From: QHWK01 sp035315685
GTDB taxonomy: Bacteria > Acidobacteriota > Vicinamibacteria > Vicinamibacterales > CAVVIG01
Direction of reading: 5' to 3'
Length of the DNA stretch: 9,685 bases
Assembly (NCBI GenBank): GCA_035315685.1
Contig: DATFXR010000276.1
Coordinates: forward strand, 1-9,685
The number at the start of each line of letters is the position of its first letter. Position 1 is the first letter of the stretch. Under the pieces are notes generated by a model. It made no database searches and had not been told where the DNA came from. It was given only the letters and a program-made list of their open reading frames with translations. The position numbers and the translations under genes were made by a program. Shown here one piece after another: positions 6,543 through 9,685 of the stretch.

Positions 6543-7534
6543 TCAAGAACGGTTCACAGCGGGTGCAACGATTTCGTACGAGCGCAGCCGTGCGCCGTGG
6601 TCGTGGATCTGCGCCGTAATCATCAGCTCGTCGACACCGGTATCGGCGGCAAACGCCTGCAGGTCGTGCGCGACGGCCGCCGGTGTGTGCCGACAATCGC
6701 GTAGCGAAGCGCGTGCTCGACGCCGGCACGCTCGGCCGGCGACCAGAACTCATCGAGGCTGTCGACTGGTGGATTGAGCGGACCGGGACGGCCTCGCCGC
6801 CGGTTGACCCATTGCATCTGAAGCGACGTGAAGAGCCGGCGCGCCTCGTGCTCGGTGTGAGCCGCGAAGACGCTGATGCCAGCCATCGTGTACGGCGCGG
6901 CGAGCGACACTGACGGTCTGAATTGCGCGCGGTAGATCTGGAGCGCCTGGTGCAGCAGGTCGGGCGCGAAATGCGAGGCGAACGCGAACGGCAGCCCGAG
7001 CGCCGCCGCCAGCTGCGCGCTGAACAGACTCGATCCGAGCAACCAGATCGGCACTCTCAGGCCGGCACCGGGGACTGCGCGAATCAGCTGGCCCGGCGCC
7101 GGGTCTTGAAAATACGCCTGCAGTTCCATGACGTCGTCGGGAAACGTATCGGCGTCGAGCGCGTCGTGCCGGCGCAGCGCGCGCGCAGTGTTCGGATCGG
7201 TTCCCGGCGCGCGACCCAGGCCGAGGTCAATCCGCCCCGGAAACAGCGATTCCAGCGTGCCGAACTGCTCGGCGATCACGAGCGGTGAATGATTCGGCAG
7301 CATCACACCGCCCGCGCCGACACGAATCGTGGACGTGCCTGCCGCGACGTGCCCGATGACGACCGCGGTCGCCGCGCTCGCGACACCGGGCATGTTGTGG
7401 TGTTCCGCGAGCCAGTAGCGGGTGAACCCCCAGCGCTCGGCGTGACGGGCGAGATCGAGTGTGTTGCGGAACGCATCCGCAGCCGAGCCGCCGACGACAA
7501 TCGGCGCGAGATCGAGAACCGATAGCGCAACCAT
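6543..7534 (-). CDS. LLM-class flavin-dependent oxidoreductase (MsnO8-like), with a late frame break
   Basis: A luciferase-like (beta/alpha)8 monooxygenase expected to use reduced flavin on an unknown substrate in the cytoplasm. ATG 7532-7534 gives VALSVLDLAPIV, the usual family start. Further family blocks are ARHAERWGFTRYWLAEHHNM, GAGGVMLPNHSPLVIAEQFG and LFPGRIDLGLGRAPG. The upstream frame extension to 7603 is encoded by the heptamer repeat and is rejected. The first frame continues to a stop at 6623, but from about 6688 the product stops looking like the family. Family-like sequence (PAAVAHDLQAFAADTGVDEL, MITAQIHDHGARLRSYEIV) resumes in another frame and ends at TGA 6543-6545. Dropping one AC from the minus-strand ACACAC (6683-6688) restores a 329-residue protein of normal length; adding one base also would. 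It may be an assembly error, a slippage allele or an early pseudogene. The DUF3037 gene lies 73 bases upstream on the same strand. Confidence 0.87.
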
Positions 7535-7582
7535 GTGCTCGTACGATACCTGAACCGACGGCCGCGCCGGCTCCAGCCACGC

Positions 7583-7615
7583 ATTCCACATTCCAAATTC
7601 CAAATTCCTAATTGC
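7583..7615. repeat. AT-rich heptamer tandem array, solitary copy
   Basis: Four 7-base units (ATTCCAC, ATTCCAA, ATTCCAA, ATTCCTA) end in ATTGC. Read on the minus strand the array begins GCAATTAGGAATT, the same edge as the two arrays at 8787-8940 except for one A/G change. It lies in the gap between the DUF3037 and oxidoreductase genes and provides the TAG stop (7608-7610) of the former. It is much richer in A+T than its surroundings. Confidence 0.85.
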
Positions 7616-8006
7616 GTGGCGGCCGCCGGACCATCGTGTCCATCAGTCGCTGCAGCGCGGCCGCCGGATCGGCCGTGCGCCCGGTGTGGACGGCCGACAT
7701 CTGGATGATCGTGCTTCGGGGTGAGACGAGCCAGTGGAAGCGGTTGCGCTGGGGCAGGTCGCCGATCGCGCCGGCCTCGGCACCGCCGCGGCAGATGACC
7801 GGAATCGACGCGAGGTGCTCGCGGATCGCGTCGACATCGAGCGTATCGTCCAGCGCGCGCAGCCGCGCCTCGTCCACCTCCACGCCTGCCTCGAGGAAGT
7901 CGGCGCCCGGACACGACAGCACGACGCCCACGTTGATCATCTCGCCGCGCTCGACGCGCGGAACGACGCGGATGATTGCGTAGTCGTAGGCGTGCTCAAC
8001 GGACAC
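7608..8006 (-). CDS. DUF3037-family protein, partner of the HipA-like kinase
   Basis: A 132-residue cytoplasmic protein with the DUF3037 pattern: EHAYDYAIIRVVPRVERGE at the N-terminus, INVGVVLSCPG, then RFHWLVSPRSTIIQMSAVHT and LMDTMVR at the end. The function of the family is not established. I chose GTG 8004-8006 because AGGAGG (8013-8018) lies 6 bases upstream and the product then begins at the family's usual position; the longer frame to 8108 is a shadow inside the kinase gene. It overlaps the end of the kinase gene by 11 bases (7996-8006), so translation is coupled. As I recall, DUF3037 genes are often next to this type of HipA-like kinase, which suggests a joint role as substrate, adaptor or regulator. 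The last codons and the stop come from a heptamer repeat array, so the C-terminus may have been trimmed or replaced. Confidence 0.88.
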   Translation of the reverse strand: MSVEHAYDYAIIRVVPRVERGEMINVGVVLSCPGADFLEAGVEVDEARLRALDDTLDVDAIREHLASIPVICRGGAEAGAIGDLPQRNRFHWLVSPRSTIIQMSAVHTGRTADPAAALQRLMDTMVRRPPRN

Positions 8007-8772
8007 GCACCGCCTCCTCGACGAAGCGCCGTGGGCTCTCGAGCCGGCGCCGGAGGTAGCGGCCATACCCCGCTCGGGCATGCACGGCGTCGGCGGGACC
8101 GTCGTCACTCAGCCAGGCGTCGGGAATCATCGCGACGATCTCGTCGATTGCCGCGGCGTCGAGTGCCGCCGCCATCGCCTCGTCGATCTGCTCGAGGTGC
8201 GTCGCCCGGTGCCGCATCACGTGATCCCTGATCAGCGCGAACGGATCGGCGGCGCGATCCGGCTCGTCGATCCAGTCGGGCTGGTGATGGAAGTAGAGGC
8301 TCGCGCCGTGATCGATCAGCCACAGGCGCCGGTGCCAGACGAGCAGGTTCGGGTTGCGGACCGTCCGATCGACGTTGGACACGAACGCGTCGAACCAGAC
8401 GAGGCGCGATGCGAGGTCGGCGTCGGGCTTGTTGACGAGCGGATCGAACATCACCGCGCCGGGCAGGTAGTCGAGCGCAAGGTTCAGGCCGCCGCTTGCC
8501 GCGATCAGCGCGAAGATCTCCGGATCGGGCTCCGTCCGCGCAAGGTCCGAATCGAGGTTCGCGAAGACCAGCTCGGGGACCGGCAGGTTGAGCGCGCGCG
8601 CAATCTCGCCGGCGACGAGCTCCGCAATCAGCGCGCGCGGCCCCTGTCCGGCGCCGCGGAACTTGAGCACGTAGAGCCCGTCATCGTCGGCTTCGACGAT
8701 CGCCGGCAGCGACCCGCCCTCGCGGAGCGGCGTCACGTAGCGGGTGACGCGGACTGTTCTGAGCGGGCCCAC
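7996..8772 (-). CDS. HipA-like kinase (HipA_2 type), stand-alone kinase domain
   Basis: A 258-residue protein related to the HipA Ser/Thr kinase fold but lacking the N-terminal HipA domain. The N-terminus TRYVTPLREGGSLPAIVEAD leads to K37 in YVLKFRGAG (candidate ATP lysine) and E51/E56 in the following helix. The catalytic loop SNVDRTVRNPN gives D135 and N140 with the D-x4-N spacing of HipA (D309/N314 in the E. coli enzyme, from memory), and WLIDHG gives metal-binding D154. All key residues are present, so an active kinase is likely; its target is unknown. The start is GTG 8770-8772; no good Shine-Dalgarno site precedes it, but the N-terminus agrees with the family. The DUF3037 gene overlaps its end. 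No HipB-like repressor is adjacent, so a classical toxin-antitoxin pair is not supported. Upstream lies the 154-base AT-rich element, which may contain its promoter. Confidence 0.88.
   Translation of the reverse strand: MGPLRTVRVTRYVTPLREGGSLPAIVEADDDGLYVLKFRGAGQGPRALIAELVAGEIARALNLPVPELVFANLDSDLARTEPDPEIFALIAASGGLNLALDYLPGAVMFDPLVNKPDADLASRLVWFDAFVSNVDRTVRNPNLLVWHRRLWLIDHGASLYFHHQPDWIDEPDRAADPFALIRDHVMRHRATHLEQIDEAMAAALDAAAIDEIVAMIPDAWLSDDGPADAVHARAGYGRYLRRRLESPRRFVEEAVRVR
8013..8018 (-). promoter_or_regulatory. Shine-Dalgarno site deciding the DUF3037 start
   Basis: Minus-strand AGGAGG inside the 3' end of the kinase gene, 6 bases before GTG 8004-8006. It supports the short DUF3037 product over the longer frame to 8108. 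Confidence 0.75.
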
Positions 8773-8786
8773 AGGGCGGTGTCAGC

Positions 8787-8821
8787 GCAATTAAGAATTT
8801 GCGAATTAAGAATTAAGAATA
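8787..8821. repeat. Heptamer tandem array GAATTAA, left arm
   Basis: Reads GCAATTAAGAATTT and then GCGAATTAAGAATTAAGAAT on the plus strand, so the GC(G)AATTAAGAATT start occurs twice, 14 bases apart. It is inverted relative to the array at 8891-8940 and lies 15 bases upstream of the kinase start codon. Confidence 0.88.
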
Positions 8822-8890
8822 CGTGATCGCGTTCGTGAGACTCGGGACATCAGAAGCATCGCGCATTCTCCGAGCGGTTCGAACGGCTGA

Positions 8891-8940
8891 AGAATTCTTA
8901 CTTCTTACTTCTTAATTCTTAATTCTTAATTCTTAATTGC
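8891..8940. repeat. Heptamer tandem array TTAATTC/TTACTTC, right arm
   Basis: About seven units of period 7: TTACTTC twice, TTAATTC three times and TTAATTG at the outer edge, with the palindrome AGAATTCT (8891-8898) at the inner edge. Read on the minus strand it starts GCAATTAAGAATTAAG directly after the hydrolase stop codon. Confidence 0.9.
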
Positions 8941-8941
8941 T

Positions 8942-9685
8942 TCACTCCGGATGATCGGTCAGCTGATAGATGCGGCGGACGGCTGCGGGATCGACGCCGA
9001 CACCGCGGATCGACGGGAGCTCGTCCTTGTAGGCGGTCATGTCGATCTTCTGCGCCGCCTGCTCCGCCGACAAGCCCTGCTTCTTCAGCGTGGCGGTCTG
9101 CGTGATCACCTCGCGCAGGTACTTCTGAAACGCGTCGATTTTTCCCTTGCCGCGGAAGACCACACCGTGACCGGGCATGACCGTGTCGAAGTCGAGCGCC
9201 TTGAGTCGATCGAGCGTGGCGATCCAGTCGTCGGGAAACGAGTCGCCCATGTACGAGACCACCGATTCCATCAGGTCGCCGGTGCACACGATCCGTTCCT
9301 TCGGCAGGAAGACGACGACGTCGGTATCCGTGTGGCCGCGGCCGAGATACAGCAGCCGCATCTCCCGGCCGCCACGCACGATCGTCATCGACTTGTCGAA
9401 CGTCACAGCCGGCGGCGTGACTTTCGTCTCTTTCACCTGCTCGAGATAGGCCAGTGCGTTGGCAACCTGCCGCTCGAGCGCCGCTTTCTGCTGCGCGTCC
9501 TTCTCTTCGGCGATGCGCTGGCGAAGTGCCGCGACGCGGCCCGGAATCGGCTCGACGCTGTTCAGGTAGGTGTACTGCTCGAGCACGTTGGTCAGCATCC
9601 GCTTGCGCGTGTTGTCGTGGCCAATCACCTGGGCGTCCTTCATGAACACCTGATTGCCGTGCGAGTGGTCGTAGTGATAGTGCGA
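8942..9685 (-). CDS. Metallo-beta-lactamase-fold hydrolase, N-terminus outside the window
   Basis: The frame enters from the right edge without a start and gives 247 residues before TGA 8942-8944. Nearly the first residues are SHYHYDHSHGN, the HxHxDH metal motif (codons within 9665-9682). Further ligands are H118 in GRGHTDTD, D137 in CTGDLM and H173 in MPGHG (numbered from the edge), so a two-metal site is complete. Between the first motif and GRGHTD lies a charged helical insertion (RVAALRQRIAEEKDAQQKAA), probably a coiled-coil or lid. The C-terminal helices hold KYLREVITQTATLKKQGLSA. About 70-110 N-terminal residues should lie outside, perhaps with a signal peptide. The family includes lactamases, glyoxalase II-like enzymes and quinoprotein-associated hydrolases; the substrate cannot be assigned. 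The AT-rich inverted element begins two bases after the stop. Confidence 0.9.
   Translation of the reverse strand, partial: SHYHYDHSHGNQVFMKDAQVIGHDNTRKRMLTNVLEQYTYLNSVEPIPGRVAALRQRIAEEKDAQQKAALERQVANALAYLEQVKETKVTPPAVTFDKSMTIVRGGREMRLLYLGRGHTDTDVVVFLPKERIVCTGDLMESVVSYMGDSFPDDWIATLDRLKALDFDTVMPGHGVVFRGKGKIDAFQKYLREVITQTATLKKQGLSAEQAAQKIDMTAYKDELPSIRGVGVDPAAVRRIYQLTDHPE

Larger units (their letters stand above)
8787..8940. mobile_element. 154-base AT-edged element with 13-base inverted ends (MITE-like)
   Basis: The left edge GCAATTAAGAATT (8787-8799) is a perfect inverted copy of the right edge AATTCTTAATTGC (8928-8940). Each edge continues inward as a 7-base-period array: left arm 8787-8821, right arm 8891-8940. 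An 18-base perfect inverted match also exists (8803-8820 with 8915-8932). The centre, 8822-8890, is G+C-normal and has no frame or RNA gene that I recognise. The element fills nearly all the space between the kinase start and the hydrolase stop, two bases after that stop. I see no target-site duplication. It could be a small non-autonomous element, a repeat expanded in place, or a long hairpin acting on hydrolase mRNA ends. Confidence 0.5.

Noticed and set aside
7535..7603. 23-codon N-terminal extension of the oxidoreductase
   Set aside because: Encoded largely by the heptamer array and the spacer; the family begins at the ATG at 7534.
8007..8108. Longer DUF3037 start at 8108
   Set aside because: The added residues are an out-of-frame reading of the kinase gene, and AGGAGG points to GTG 8006.
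8080..8826. 248-codon plus-strand frame opposite the kinase gene
   Set aside because: Antisense shadow; the minus-strand frame has all kinase motifs.
8870..8890. tRNA-like GGTTCGAAC motif
   Set aside because: Only the T-loop-like octamer is present; no acceptor, D or anticodon arms can be folded around it.
8787..8940. CRISPR array
   Set aside because: The repeats are 7 bases long with no spacers and no cas genes nearby.

Overview
The window is GC-rich (I estimate about two thirds G+C), densely coded DNA with long spurious antisense frames, which is usual at this base composition. The gene set fits a soil-type Acidobacteriota, perhaps Vicinamibacteria: an ABC-2 exporter operon with a small lipoprotein, a DUF3037/HipA-like kinase pair, a DinB-family protein, an Lmo0937-like micro-protein and a secreted acetamidase-family protein. 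This placement rests on gene content and composition only; no rRNA or marker gene is present.

Layout. (1) 1-2956, minus strand, read right to left: DinB-family protein, then a polytopic GT-C-like membrane glycosyltransferase starting in a 4-base GTGA overlap, then an exported acetamidase/formamidase-family protein that runs off the left edge and carries a reading-frame break. (2) 2957-3060: a short divergent intergenic region with a 7+7 inverted repeat and a GTATAC core. (3) 3061-6445, plus strand: ABC ATPase, large membrane permease (1 base apart), a short degenerate remnant that looks like the start of a second permease, a lipoprotein and a 51-residue membrane micro-protein. (4) 6446-6542: convergent spacer with a small hairpin. 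(5) 6543-9685, minus strand, read right to left: metallo-beta-lactamase-fold hydrolase (cut by the right edge), a 154-base AT-rich element with inverted ends, HipA-like kinase, DUF3037 protein (overlapping by 11 bases), a heptamer repeat array, and a flavin-dependent LLM oxidoreductase with a reading-frame break.

How the genes relate. The ABC ATPase and permease should form one exporter of unknown substrate; the lipoprotein and the permease remnant sit in the same unit. The kinase and DUF3037 protein are translationally coupled and probably act together; no HipB-like DNA-binding antitoxin is next to them. The DinB, glycosyltransferase and acetamidase genes look co-transcribed, but I cannot see a shared pathway.

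The most interesting non-coding signal is a family of AT-rich, 7-base-period repeat arrays beginning with GCAATTARGAATT. One is solitary and supplies the stop codon of the DUF3037 gene. Two face each other and bound a 154-base element between the hydrolase and kinase genes. The two broken genes can each be restored by removing one dinucleotide unit from a short AC/GT run, or by adding one base, so either replication slippage or assembly error may be involved.
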